NCBI GenBank assembly: GCA_947173485.1
Contig: CAMWFH010000004.1
Span: 1 to 49,766 of the forward strand
Length of the DNA stretch: 49,766 nucleotides
Origin: an uncultured Clostridia bacterium
Lineage (GTDB): Bacteria; Bacillota; Clostridia; Oscillospirales; Oscillospiraceae
Direction of reading: 5' to 3'
The notes beneath the pieces were generated by a model. It was not told where the DNA came from, made no database searches, and saw nothing but the letters and a program-made list of their open reading frames with translations. The position numbers and the translations under genes were made by a program. Positions 22,827-31,511 of this stretch are shown in pieces. Within the stretch, counting starts at the first letter, position 1. Each line of letters begins with the position of its first letter.

Positions 22827-22857
22827 TACTTTGCATCCGAAAATCGCAAAGAAAGGA
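22823..22857 (+). promoter_or_regulatory. Predicted expression platform of riboswitch array 2
   Basis: CGGAT/ATCCG (22823-22827, 22835-22839) forms a hairpin with CTTTGC in its loop. CTTTGC (22829-22834) can instead pair with GCAAAG (22846-22851), which abuts the AAAGGA ribosome site. The same elements, with the same sequence, occur at 424-454. The two pairings exclude each other, which suggests control of translation. Confidence 0.5.
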
Positions 22858-22867
22858 ACTTATCACC

Positions 22868-25411
22868 ATGAAGAAACTGAGGACCTATGGCAGAAGGGGC
22901 TTCGCGCTCTTCATCGCTCTGGTGATGTGCGCCAGCCTTCTGCAAATAAGCGTCTTTGCCTATGAGGGCGAGGACGAGGACGGCGAGATCGTTGAGACGA
23001 TTGAGACCGTCGAGACCGTGACCACGGAGGAGCAGACTCCCTCTGAGGAGGAGACCCCTGCCGAGGAGCAGGCCCCCGCCGAGGAGCAGGCCCCTGCCGA
23101 GGAACAGGCCCCTGCCGAGGAACAGGCCCCCGCTGAGGAGGAGACTCCTGCCGAGGAACAGGCCCCCGCTGAGGAGGAGGCCCCTGCCGAGGAGGAAGCC
23201 CCCGCCGAGGAACAGGCCCCCGCTGAGGAGGAGACCCCTGCCGAAGAAGAGACCCCTGTTGAGGTACCTGTCCACAAGATGCCCGCTTTCCTGCCGCCTA
23301 AGACCCCTGCTGTGGTCCAGGCGTTCCTGGACGCGGTGGATGCCATCCCCGCCATCACCCCCGCCAATGCGGAGGAGGCCGCCGAGTACGTCTATGGCCC
23401 TGTCACTGAGGCTTACGAGGCCCTGCTGGGTACCGAGTACGAGGACCGGGATGACGTGCAGGAGGCTGTGGCCGTCTATGCCGCCGCCATCAATGCGGTG
23501 GACGAGGCACTGGAGCTGGATGCAAACCCCTATCTTGAGCAGATTCCTGGGTATACTCCGGCCGAAAGATTCTACTATAACGGCAAAGAGGTCGCTCAGC
23601 TTTATACTGGGACCTACGCCAATAATCCTGTGTACCGCTATAGCAATCCCGCAACTTCCATTGAGATCAAGGTGGGTGACACTGGTCATGACCAGCGTCT
23701 CTATACCAAGAGCGCGACCTGCTACTGTGGCACTGTGCTTGTCGAGGTAACTCCAGACTGGATCGCTGTCGACTCAAACCGGAAACTGACCAACAGCGAT
23801 CCAACTATCGTTAAAGACCTCAGGTGGAGTTTGGCTGGATATGAAGCGGAAGACCAAAGCGATCGGGGCTATGCCGGCTATCCTGCTTTGCAGCTGAACG
23901 TCACTGGCGCAAAGCCCGGACGGACCACGATCAAGTTCCAGGCATATCAGAACTATTATTATGCCTACTATTGGCGGACCTGCCGCGGATGCGGTCAGGT
24001 GTACAGCGAGATCTCTTTCAAAGGAAAGTGGATCGAAGATACCGATACGCTCAATGTCACCGTCAACGCCGACTATGTGCTGAACTACGACACCCAGGGC
24101 GGCAGCAGCGTTCCTTCCACCAAGAAGACCGTTGCCGACACCACCGCAAGCCTGCTCGTCACCGATACTGTGCCTGTCAAGGATGGCTACACCTTCCAGG
24201 GCTGGGCAGAGACCAGCGGAGGTCCCGTAGCGTACAAGGCCGGCGGTTCGGTCCCCATGGCGTGGGAAGAGGGCAAGGGCAGCACCACTGATCCCGTTTC
24301 CAAGACCTTGTACGCTGTGTGGAAAGAAAATGAGCCAATCGTCCCTGATCTCACCTATACCGTTATCTACACCGATGGCGTGGTGGGCGAGACCGTCTTC
24401 CCCGACCAGGGCTATGAGGGTCTGCGTGAAGGCGACGACACCCCGGAGTTCGAGGGCACTCCCTCCCGCGAGGGCTACACCTTCATGGGCTGGGAGCTGA
24501 CCACGAACAAGGACAAGGAAGGCGTGCAGCCGGAGGTCCTTGCGGAGGACGCCAATGAGCGCAACGAGATCATCTACACCGCCACCTGGGAGAAGGATGA
24601 GGACCCGCCGAAGGACGCCAGCTACAAGGTCGAGTGGTATGTCGTTGATGAGGATACACCTTTCAAAACCGATGAGACCCGCAGCGGCACAGTTGGTGAG
24701 ACCGTCTCCGTCACCGAGGCTGACAAGAATGTCGAGGGCTACACCTTTGCCAGTGACTGCAAAGACAATGTCCTGTCCGCCACCTTGGCCGAGAGCGGCA
24801 CGGTCTTGAAGCTGTACTTCACCAAGAACGAGGAGAAGCCCGATAAGCCCGAGGACCCGAAGAAGGATGCTACCTACACCGTGGTACACGCGTACTACAC
24901 CAACAACGTCAAGGACGGCGAGACCCGTGAGGCTGTCACCGGCAAGAAGGTGGGCGACACCGTCAACGCCGGCGACATCGCGAAGATCACCGCCTACGGC
25001 GGCAACACCTACACCTTCACCTCTGCCGACCCGGCCACCCTGGTCCTGGCGGATGGGGAGAACATCATCACCCTGCGGTATGACCGCACCGTCACCCCTC
25101 CCGATGATGATGACGACGATGATGACGATGATCCCTACATCCCGCCGGTCCGTGAGCCGGAGATCCCCGACGAGCAGCCTCCCCGGGAGGAGACCCCTGT
25201 CACGGATATCCCCGACACCGACACGCCCCAGGTAGACGCTCCCGAGGTCCCGGATACCCCGGTGGACCAGGAGATCCTGGACGAGGAGATCCCGCTGGAC
25301 TACGCTCCCCAGACAGGCGACCTCCGCTGCGGCGGCCTGTGGGCCATGATGAGCCTGCTGTCCCTGCTGGGCATGATCGTCCTTCGGGGCAAAAAGGAAG
25401 AGGACGCATAA
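22868..25411 (+). CDS. LPXTG-like anchored surface protein with acidic repeats and B-repeat/MucBP-like domains
   Basis: This 847-residue protein has a signal peptide (1-33, RRGFALFIALVMCASLLQ), an acidic stalk of six-residue PAEEQA/PAEEET repeats (about 60-130), a helical domain (140-225) and a region with Cys pairs CYC (about 285) and CRGC (about 371). Two InlB/Flg_new-type B-repeats (YDTQGGSSVPSTK...GYTFQGWAE, YTDGVVGETVF...GYTFMGWEL) follow, then two MucBP-like modules (YKVEWYVVDEDT, YTVVHAYYTNN), a poly-Asp tract and a Pro-rich spacer. The C-terminus has the sortase signal APQTGD, a hydrophobic stretch and KKEEDA. ATG 22868 is chosen at the signal peptide. Adhesion at the cell surface is likely. 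Synthesis is probably controlled by the tandem c-di-GMP riboswitch upstream. Another copy of this layout is at 1-406. Confidence 0.92.
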   Translation: MKKLRTYGRRGFALFIALVMCASLLQISVFAYEGEDEDGEIVETIETVETVTTEEQTPSEEETPAEEQAPAEEQAPAEEQAPAEEQAPAEEETPAEEQAPAEEEAPAEEEAPAEEQAPAEEETPAEEETPVEVPVHKMPAFLPPKTPAVVQAFLDAVDAIPAITPANAEEAAEYVYGPVTEAYEALLGTEYEDRDDVQEAVAVYAAAINAVDEALELDANPYLEQIPGYTPAERFYYNGKEVAQLYTGTYANNPVYRYSNPATSIEIKVGDTGHDQRLYTKSATCYCGTVLVEVTPDWIAVDSNRKLTNSDPTIVKDLRWSLAGYEAEDQSDRGYAGYPALQLNVTGAKPGRTTIKFQAYQNYYYAYYWRTCRGCGQVYSEISFKGKWIEDTDTLNVTVNADYVLNYDTQGGSSVPSTKKTVADTTASLLVTDTVPVKDGYTFQGWAETSGGPVAYKAGGSVPMAWEEGKGSTTDPVSKTLYAVWKENEPIVPDLTYTVIYTDGVVGETVFPDQGYEGLREGDDTPEFEGTPSREGYTFMGWELTTNKDKEGVQPEVLAEDANERNEIIYTATWEKDEDPPKDASYKVEWYVVDEDTPFKTDETRSGTVGETVSVTEADKNVEGYTFASDCKDNVLSATLAESGTVLKLYFTKNEEKPDKPEDPKKDATYTVVHAYYTNNVKDGETREAVTGKKVGDTVNAGDIAKITAYGGNTYTFTSADPATLVLADGENIITLRYDRTVTPPDDDDDDDDDDPYIPPVREPEIPDEQPPREETPVTDIPDTDTPQVDAPEVPDTPVDQEILDEEIPLDYAPQTGDLRCGGLWAMMSLLSLLGMIVLRGKKEEDA
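23041..23255 (+). repeat. 18-bp in-frame repeats encoding PAEEQA/PAEEET
   Basis: About twelve copies of an 18-bp unit (GCC GAG GAG CAG GCC CCT type) encode a Pro/Glu stalk. Codon variation between copies is limited, consistent with expansion by slippage or recombination. Confidence 0.9.
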
Positions 25412-25434
25412 GCAAAAAGCACGCATACGCCCCA

Positions 25435-25473
25435 GGGGGCTGGCCGGATCGTCCGGCCAGCCCCCTCTTTTTT
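25435..25473 (+). terminator. Strong terminator after the surface-protein gene
   Basis: GGGGGCTGGCCGGA-tcg-TCCGGCCAGCCCCC is a perfect 14-bp stem followed by TCTTTTTT. Confidence 0.95.
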
Positions 25474-25587
25474 GCGCCCGCCCCCCGGTCTTTGCCCGCA
25501 AAAGGTGACAGATCTGGCCGGTCTCGCCCATTTATCCCCCGCTTTCCCCTGCCAGAGGGTTTTTTCCATAAACTGCGGCTTTTCCTC

Positions 25588-25616
25588 TTTCAAACTCCAG
25601 ATATTTCTGTTATAAT
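25588..25616 (+). promoter_or_regulatory. Probable promoter for the hybrid sensor kinase
   Basis: TTTCAA (25588-25593), 17 bp, TATAAT (25611-25616). Confidence 0.65.
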
Positions 25617-25644
25617 AGGCCCAAACGACTCAGGGGGAGGCGGT

Positions 25645-27738
25645 ATGGCCTTGGGGGAGATGCAGCGTATCGCGGACTGGATGCCCGGCGGCTTTTTTAT
25701 CTACCGCGCCGGCGAGGGGGAGGAGATCCTCTACGCTAACGCGGCCATGCTCCGTCTCTTCGGCTGCGCCGGGATGGAGGAGCTGCTCACTTTGACCGGC
25801 GGGTCCTTCCGGGGCGTCGTCCACCCGGAGGATTACGAGACGGTGGAGAAGAGCATCTGGGAGCAGATCGGCGACAACCAGTACGATTTGGACTATGTGG
25901 AGTACCGCATCATCCGCCAGGACGGAGCCATCCGCTGGGTGGAGGACTACGGCCACTATGTCCGCCAGGAGGACGGCTCCGCCCTCTTCTATGTGTTCAT
26001 CAGCGATGCCACCGAGAAGCGCCAGCGGCAGGTGGAGGCCCGCAACGCCATCATCCGGGAGAACATCAAGAAGGAGGAACAGCTGCGCAGCCGCCTGGAG
26101 AGCTACCACCGGGAGCTGGAGGGCATCGGCCAGGAGCATCTGCGGCAGCTGGAAGTGATCGAGTGCCTCAGCCTGGATTATGTGTCCATCTTCTACGCAG
26201 ACTTAGACCAGGACGCGGTCCAGTCCTACCGGTCCAGCGGCCGGGTCGAGATGGGCGGCGGCGAGGGCCGGCGGCGGTTCCGGGGCTTCGCCTCCGCCTA
26301 TATCAAGACCTGGGTCCACCCGGACGACCGCGCCGCCGTCAACCAGGCCCTGAACCCGGGGTACATCCGGGAGCAGCTGGCCGCCCAAAAGCTGTTCAGC
26401 CTGACCTACCGGATCGTCATCCGGGGGGAGATCGAATACCTACAGCTGCGCATCGTCAACGCCGGGGAGCCGGGGCAGGCGGTGTCGCGGGTGGTCATCG
26501 GCTGCCGGAGCGTGGACGGGGAGCTGAAGAACGGCCTGAAGCAGCGGGCCTTTTTGGAGAAGGCCCTGAAGCAGGCCAACACCGCCGTCATCGCCCGGAA
26601 CGCCTTCCTCTCCAATATGTCCCACGATATGCGTACCCCTATGAACGCCGTCATGGGCTTCACCGCCCTGGCCAGGAAGCATATGGACGAGCGCGGGCGG
26701 CTGCTGGAGTGCCTGGACGTGATCGAGCGCTCCGGCGGCCAGCTACTGCGGCTGATCGACAACGTGCTGGAGATCGCCCGGTTCGAGTCCGGCAAGGTCA
26801 CCCTGGCGGAGGAGGACTGCGACCTGCTGGCCATCGCCCAGAAGATCCAGGCGGACCTGCTGCCCCAGGCCGCCGGTAAGGCCGTCTCTCTGACCCTGGA
26901 CGCCACCGGCCTGCGCCACACCGCCATCCGGGGGGACAGGCAGCTGCTCTCCCAGATCCTCTCCCGCTTAGCCAGCAACGCCGTGAAGTACACCAACGCC
27001 GGGGGGAGCGTGTCCATCGTCCTACAGGAGCTGGAGACCGCCCCCACCGGCTACCGGACCTACCGCCTGGCCGTCAGCGACACGGGCATCGGCATCCACA
27101 AGGAGTTCCTCCAGCACATCTTCGAGCCCTTCGAGCGGGAGAGCAACACCACCTTCAGCGGCATCTACGGCACCGGCCTGGGCCTGACCATCGTCAAGAG
27201 CTCCGTGGACATGATGGGAGGCACGGTGGATGTCTGGAGCGAGGTGGGCCAGGGCAGCCGCTTCACGGTCACGCTGCCCCTGCGGACCATGGGGGAGCAC
27301 CTGGCCAGCGGCCCCCGCTTCTCCCCTGCCGGCAGCGCTCCCAGGGGGAAGCTGCTGGTGGTGGAGGACAACGAGCTGAACCGGGCCATCGAGATCGAGC
27401 TGCTGGAGGACGCCGGTTTCTCCGTGGAGTCGGCGGAGAATGGCCTGATGGCGGTGGAGAAGATCCAGGCGGCGCTCCCCGGCGAGTATGTGCTGGTGCT
27501 GATGGACATCCAGATGCCGGTGATGGACGGCTACCACGCCGCCCGGGCCATCCGCGCCCTGCCGGACCCGGCCAAGGCCGGCATCCCCATCATCGCCGTG
27601 TCCGCCAACTCCTTCGAGGAGGACCGGCGCCTCTCCATGGAGAGCGGCATGAACGCCCACCTGCCCAAGCCGATCGACGCCCCCGGACTGCTGGAGCAGA
27701 TCGAGGCCATGCTCCGCACCGCGCCGGGGACCCATTGA
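25645..27738 (+). CDS. Hybrid sensor histidine kinase with PAS domain and receiver
   Basis: This 697-residue protein has no membrane segment. A PAS domain (about 8-130, ILYANAAMLRLFG, VHPEDYE, RIIRQDGAIRWVEDYG) is followed by a coiled coil, a second PAS-like region (165-300), HisKA with SHDMRTPMNAV (phospho-His near 330), HATPase with N box SNAVKY and GTGLGL, and a receiver domain with phospho-acceptor Asp in VLMDIQMPVMDGY and Lys in LPKPID. It is a cytosolic phosphorelay protein. No output regulator or HPt is adjacent. ATG 25645 is chosen for GGGGGAGG just before it; the frame extends upstream through the terminator and is not expected to be used there. Confidence 0.93.
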   Translation: MALGEMQRIADWMPGGFFIYRAGEGEEILYANAAMLRLFGCAGMEELLTLTGGSFRGVVHPEDYETVEKSIWEQIGDNQYDLDYVEYRIIRQDGAIRWVEDYGHYVRQEDGSALFYVFISDATEKRQRQVEARNAIIRENIKKEEQLRSRLESYHRELEGIGQEHLRQLEVIECLSLDYVSIFYADLDQDAVQSYRSSGRVEMGGGEGRRRFRGFASAYIKTWVHPDDRAAVNQALNPGYIREQLAAQKLFSLTYRIVIRGEIEYLQLRIVNAGEPGQAVSRVVIGCRSVDGELKNGLKQRAFLEKALKQANTAVIARNAFLSNMSHDMRTPMNAVMGFTALARKHMDERGRLLECLDVIERSGGQLLRLIDNVLEIARFESGKVTLAEEDCDLLAIAQKIQADLLPQAAGKAVSLTLDATGLRHTAIRGDRQLLSQILSRLASNAVKYTNAGGSVSIVLQELETAPTGYRTYRLAVSDTGIGIHKEFLQHIFEPFERESNTTFSGIYGTGLGLTIVKSSVDMMGGTVDVWSEVGQGSRFTVTLPLRTMGEHLASGPRFSPAGSAPRGKLLVVEDNELNRAIEIELLEDAGFSVESAENGLMAVEKIQAALPGEYVLVLMDIQMPVMDGYHAARAIRALPDPAKAGIPIIAVSANSFEEDRRLSMESGMNAHLPKPIDAPGLLEQIEAMLRTAPGTH

Positions 27739-27790
27739 CGCGCCGCCGCCCGGCTGGCCTCATACAGATAATGTTGCTAGGAGTTTTTCT

Positions 27791-29113
27791 ATGTCAAGAC
27801 CGATCATCGCCATCGTGGGCCGGCCCAATGTGGGCAAGTCCATGCTGTTCAACAAGCTCATCGGCCAGCGTCTCGCCATCGTGGAGGACACCCCCGGCGT
27901 CACCCGGGACCGGATCTACGGGGAGAGCGACTGGGCCGGCCGTTCCTTCACCCTGATCGACACCGGCGGCATCGAGCCCCGGACCGACAGCCAGATCCTG
28001 TCCTTCATGCGGGAGCAGGCGGAGATCGCCATCCGCCACGCGGACGTGATCGTGTTCCTCACCGATGTCAAGTCCGGGGTCACCGCCTCGGACCAGGAGG
28101 TGGCCAACCTGCTCCTGCGCTCCGGCAAGCCCATCGTCCTGGCGGTGAACAAGGTGGACCAGGGCCAGAGCCCGGATGTCTACGAGTTCTACAACCTGGG
28201 ACTGGGGGACCCTATCGCCGTCTCCGCCGTCCACGGCCACGGCACCGGCGACCTGCTGGACGAGTGCATCAAATACTTCCCCCCCGCCGGCGAAGACGAG
28301 GAGGAGGACGAGCGGATCCGGGTGGCCATCATCGGCAAGCCCAACGTGGGCAAGAGCTCCCTGACCAATAAGATCCTGGGACAAGAGCGGGTGATCGTCT
28401 CCGATGTGGCCGGCACCACCCGGGATGCCATCGACAGCGCGTTCGAGAACGAGACCGGGAAGTATGTGTTCATCGACACCGCCGGGATGCGGAAAAAGTC
28501 CAAGGTGGACGAGGCGGTGGAGCGCTACAGCGTCCTCCGGGCCCAGATGGCCATCGACCGGGCGGACGTGTGCCTGATCCTGATCGACGCCCAAGAGGGC
28601 ATCACCGAGCAGGACACCAAGGTGGCCGGCCTGGCCCATGACGCGGGGAAGGCGTCCATCATCGTGGTGAACAAGTGGGACCTGGTGGAGAAGGACGGCA
28701 AGACCATGGACAAGATGCGCCAGGACATCCGCCGGGACTTAGGCTATATGACCTACGCCCCGATCCTCTTCATCTCCGCTCTCACCGGCCAGCGGGTGCC
28801 CCGGCTCTTCGATCTGATCAACTATGTCCACGGCCAGGCCGCCACCCGCATCGCCACCGGGATGCTCAACAGCGTCCTGGCCGATGCCCAGACAAGGGTC
28901 CAGCCCCCCACCGACAAGGGCCGGCGGCTGAAGATCTACTATATGACCCAGACCGGGGTCAAGCCCCCTCACTTCGTGATCTTCTGCAACGATGCCCGGC
29001 TGTTCCACTTCTCCTACCAGCGCTACCTGGAGAACCAGATCCGAAACGTGTTCGGCCTGGAGGGGACCCCCATCAAAATGACCATCCGCCAGAAGGGCGA
29101 CAAGGAGGAATGA
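27791..29113 (+). CDS. der: Ribosome-biogenesis GTPase Der (EngA)
   Basis: Der is an essential GTPase for 50S subunit assembly. The 440-residue protein has two G domains in tandem: GRPNVGKS (10-17), DTPG and NKVD, then GKPNVGKS (about 183-190), DTAG and NKWD, followed by the KH-like C-terminal domain ending RQKGDKEE. Length is typical. It starts a four-gene unit with plsY, a plsY-like gene and gpsA, all overlapping or abutting. Der-plsY-gpsA is a known order in Clostridia. Confidence 0.97.
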   Translation: MSRPIIAIVGRPNVGKSMLFNKLIGQRLAIVEDTPGVTRDRIYGESDWAGRSFTLIDTGGIEPRTDSQILSFMREQAEIAIRHADVIVFLTDVKSGVTASDQEVANLLLRSGKPIVLAVNKVDQGQSPDVYEFYNLGLGDPIAVSAVHGHGTGDLLDECIKYFPPAGEDEEEDERIRVAIIGKPNVGKSSLTNKILGQERVIVSDVAGTTRDAIDSAFENETGKYVFIDTAGMRKKSKVDEAVERYSVLRAQMAIDRADVCLILIDAQEGITEQDTKVAGLAHDAGKASIIVVNKWDLVEKDGKTMDKMRQDIRRDLGYMTYAPILFISALTGQRVPRLFDLINYVHGQAATRIATGMLNSVLADAQTRVQPPTDKGRRLKIYYMTQTGVKPPHFVIFCNDARLFHFSYQRYLENQIRNVFGLEGTPIKMTIRQKGDKEE

Positions 29114-29118
29114 GTGTC

Positions 29119-29817
29119 ATGATGAACTGCACAGTCTCCATATGGGAGGAGTTTATGGAGGCCGCGCCCTGGTCGGTGCTGGCGCTGCTGGGCATCGCCA
29201 TCGCGGCCTACTTCCTGGGCTGCTCCAACGGGGCGGTGATCATCTCCAAGTATATCCTCCGGGACGATGTGCGCACCCACGGCAGCGGCAACGCCGGGTT
29301 GACCAATTTCTACCGTACCTTCGGCGGACCGCTCACTTTGGCGGTCATCCTGATCGATGTGCTCAAAGCGGTGGCCGCCATCCTGCTGGGCGTATATGTG
29401 TGCAGCCGCGTGTTCCCCGCCGGATATTCGTGGCACGGGGCGGACTTTATCGTGCTGTCCAAATACTGGGCGGGCCTCTTCTGCCTGCTGGGCCATATGT
29501 TCCCCTGTATGTTCGGCTTCAGGGGAGGCAAGGGCATCCTCTCCGGCGGGACCATCGCCATCATGATCGACTGGCGGGTGGCCCTGGTGGTCTGGACCGG
29601 GTTCCTGGTCCTGGCGGTGGCTACCAAGTATGTCTCCCTGGGCTCCTGCTCCACCGGCGTCACCTTCCCCATCATCACCTGGCTGGTCTACCACGATCCG
29701 GTGCTGCTGGTGCTGGCCATCCTCTGCGGCGGCCTGATCATCTGGAAGCACCGGGGGAACATCCAGCGGCTCCTTGCCGGCACCGAGAGCAAGTTCCATC
29801 TCCATCATAAGGCATAG
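29119..29817 (+). CDS. plsY: Glycerol-3-phosphate acyltransferase PlsY
   Basis: PlsY makes lysophosphatidate from acyl-phosphate and glycerol-3-phosphate at the membrane. The 232-residue protein has all three motifs: GSGNAGLTNFYRTFG, GHMFPCMFGFRGGKG and KHRGNIQRLLAGTE. About five to six membrane segments are present. ATG 29119 fits the AAGGAGG spacing of 10 nt; an in-frame ATG at 29110 overlaps the der stop but sits too close to that ribosome site. The gpsA product two genes on supplies its substrate. Confidence 0.94.
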   Translation: MMNCTVSIWEEFMEAAPWSVLALLGIAIAAYFLGCSNGAVIISKYILRDDVRTHGSGNAGLTNFYRTFGGPLTLAVILIDVLKAVAAILLGVYVCSRVFPAGYSWHGADFIVLSKYWAGLFCLLGHMFPCMFGFRGGKGILSGGTIAIMIDWRVALVVWTGFLVLAVATKYVSLGSCSTGVTFPIITWLVYHDPVLLVLAILCGGLIIWKHRGNIQRLLAGTESKFHLHHKA

Positions 29818-29821
29818 ACCC

Positions 29822-30280
29822 ATGGGAGATACGCCAACGGCGCTCGCGCCCTTTCTCCAGGTCATCCTGTATGGCGTCATGGCCATCGGCTGGGCCTACG
29901 CGGCCATGTGGGCCGCGGCCATCGCCGCCGGGGCCTATCTGATCGGCTGCATCCCCGGCAAGCCCCTCTGGCTCCCCGCCAAGCTGGTCCTGGCCGTGAC
30001 GGCCGGCGTCTTTGCCATCTTCCTGGCCTTCGGCAGCCACGGACACCACTTGGCCTACGCCGGTTATTGGGCGGCCCTGTTCTGCCTGCTGGGAGACACC
30101 TATCCCATCACCGCCCATCGTAAGGGGGAGGGCCCTCTCCTGCCGGTCTGGGCGGCCCGGACCGCGGCGGCGGCGCTGCCTATCGCCAGCGGACTGCTCT
30201 ATCGGGACCTGATCGTCCTGGTCCTGTCCCTCCTATGGAGCGGACTGATCCTATCACGCACAAAGAGGAAACTGCCATGA
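29822..30280 (+). CDS. Truncated, degenerate PlsY-like membrane protein
   Basis: This 152-residue membrane protein lies between plsY and gpsA. The segment YWAALFCLLGDTYPITAHRKGEG lines up with YWAGLFCLLGHMFPCMFGFRGGKG of PlsY, but the motif-2 His is Asp and GGKG is KGEG. Motifs 1 and 3 are missing. It is likely a catalytically dead paralogue derived from plsY by duplication. The frame is intact and overlaps the gpsA start by 4 bp (ATGA), so it is probably still translated. It could have become a partner or regulator of PlsY; that is inference. Confidence 0.72.
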   Translation: MGDTPTALAPFLQVILYGVMAIGWAYAAMWAAAIAAGAYLIGCIPGKPLWLPAKLVLAVTAGVFAIFLAFGSHGHHLAYAGYWAALFCLLGDTYPITAHRKGEGPLLPVWAARTAAAALPIASGLLYRDLIVLVLSLLWSGLILSRTKRKLP

Positions 30281-31269
30281 ACATCACTGTATTGGGCTCC
30301 GGCGGCTGGGGGACGGCCCTGGCCCTGCTGCTGCTGGACAGCGGCCACGACGTGACCCTCTGGTCCCACTCCCAGGAGGGAGCCCGGTGGATCCTGCACA
30401 AGCGGGAGAACCCCTACCTGCAGGGGGTCTATATCCCGGAGGCCCTCCACATCACCAGCACCTTCGACAGCCTGCCCACCAGCGAGCTGGTGGTCTTTGC
30501 CACCCCCTCCTTCGCCATCCGGGAGACGGCCCGGAAGTGCCGGGACCATCTCCGCCCCGGCGCAGTGCTGGTGACGGTGTCCAAGGGCATCGAGCCGGAG
30601 ACCTTCCTGACCGCCACCCAGATCATCGCCCAGGAGGCAGGCGGGGGCCACCCCATCGCGGCCCTCTCCGGCCCCTCCCATGCGGAGGAGGTCTCCCGGA
30701 AGATCCCCACCGGCGTAGTGGCCGCCTCGGCGGACCTGGCGGCGGCGGAGTGGGTCCAGGACGCCTTCATGACCCCGGCCTTCCGGGTGTACACCAATGC
30801 GGACGTCACCGGCGTGGAACTGGGCGGGGCGCTGAAGAACGTGTACGCGGTCTGCTGCGGCGTCAGCGACGGCATGGGCCTGGGGGACAACACCAAGGCG
30901 CTGCTGATGACCCGGGCCCTGTCGGAGATGAGCCGGCTGGGCGAAGCCATGGGGGGCCGGCGGGACACCTTCGCCGGCCTGGCCGGCATGGGGGACCTGA
31001 TCGTCACCTGTACCTCCATGCACTCCCGGAACCGCCGCTGCGGCATCCTGGTGGGCCAGGGCAAGAGCGTCCGGGAGGCCATCCGGGAGGTCGGCGCCAC
31101 GGTGGAGGGCTACTATGCCGCCGCCTCCGCCGCCGCCCTGGCCGCGAAGATGGGCGTGGAGATGCCCATCTGCCAGAGCGCCTACGGCGTGCTGTACCAG
31201 GACCTGCCGGTCTCCACCGTGGTGGAGGGCCTGATGACCCGCCAGCGCAAGCCAGAGAGCGACGGCTAG
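30277..31269 (+). CDS. gpsA: NAD(P)-dependent glycerol-3-phosphate dehydrogenase
   Basis: GpsA reduces dihydroxyacetone phosphate to sn-glycerol-3-phosphate for phospholipid synthesis. The 330-residue protein has the Rossmann motif GSGGWGTALA (residues 7-16), SKGIEP, SGPSHAEEV, the catalytic Lys region ELGGALKNVYAV and the substrate-binding GLAGMGDLIVTC ... RNRRCG. ATG 30277 follows AGAGGAAA and overlaps the previous stop by 4 bp. It ends the der operon. Confidence 0.96.
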   Translation: MNITVLGSGGWGTALALLLLDSGHDVTLWSHSQEGARWILHKRENPYLQGVYIPEALHITSTFDSLPTSELVVFATPSFAIRETARKCRDHLRPGAVLVTVSKGIEPETFLTATQIIAQEAGGGHPIAALSGPSHAEEVSRKIPTGVVAASADLAAAEWVQDAFMTPAFRVYTNADVTGVELGGALKNVYAVCCGVSDGMGLGDNTKALLMTRALSEMSRLGEAMGGRRDTFAGLAGMGDLIVTCTSMHSRNRRCGILVGQGKSVREAIREVGATVEGYYAAASAAALAAKMGVEMPICQSAYGVLYQDLPVSTVVEGLMTRQRKPESDG

Positions 31270-31333
31270 ACGAGTTGTCTCTCCGTTCCCTATCCCCTTA
31301 CACTTTTTGTATTCTTTTAAGGAGGTCTTTCCT

Positions 31334-31450
31334 ATGAAAACTGCCCGCTTCATCACCATGATCACCCTGGCGGCATCCGTCGTCATCACCGCGGCGCTGA
31401 CCGTGGCCAATCTGGTCCTGGCCTGCCTGGACCTAAAGCGCCGCCGGTAA
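31334..31450 (+). CDS. 38-residue single-helix membrane microprotein
   Basis: AAGGAGG precedes ATG 31334. The product starts MKTARFITMITLAASVVITA, has one membrane helix (about 6-31) and ends in the basic KRRR. A good terminator follows at once. The combination of ribosome site, membrane helix and terminator makes it a real gene. Function unknown. Confidence 0.65.
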   Translation: MKTARFITMITLAASVVITAALTVANLVLACLDLKRRR

Positions 31451-31455
31451 GCGCG

Positions 31456-31478
31456 AAAAAGGCCCGCCGGGCCTTTTT
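31456..31478 (+). terminator. Terminator after the microprotein gene
   Basis: AAAAAGGCCCG and CGGGCCTTTTT form a short palindromic hairpin with a T-run. The A-run on the left makes it usable in both directions. Confidence 0.88.
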
Positions 31479-31511
31479 CTATGTGGGATCACGATAGAAA
31501 GGAGATCTTCT

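Noticed and set aside
23041..23255. 18-bp repeats as a satellite or CRISPR
   Set aside because: They have no spacers and encode an in-frame PAEEQA stalk.
23774..25531. 585-codon minus-strand frame opposite the surface-protein gene
   Set aside because: No domain and no ribosome site; the plus strand has signal peptide, domains and sortase signal.
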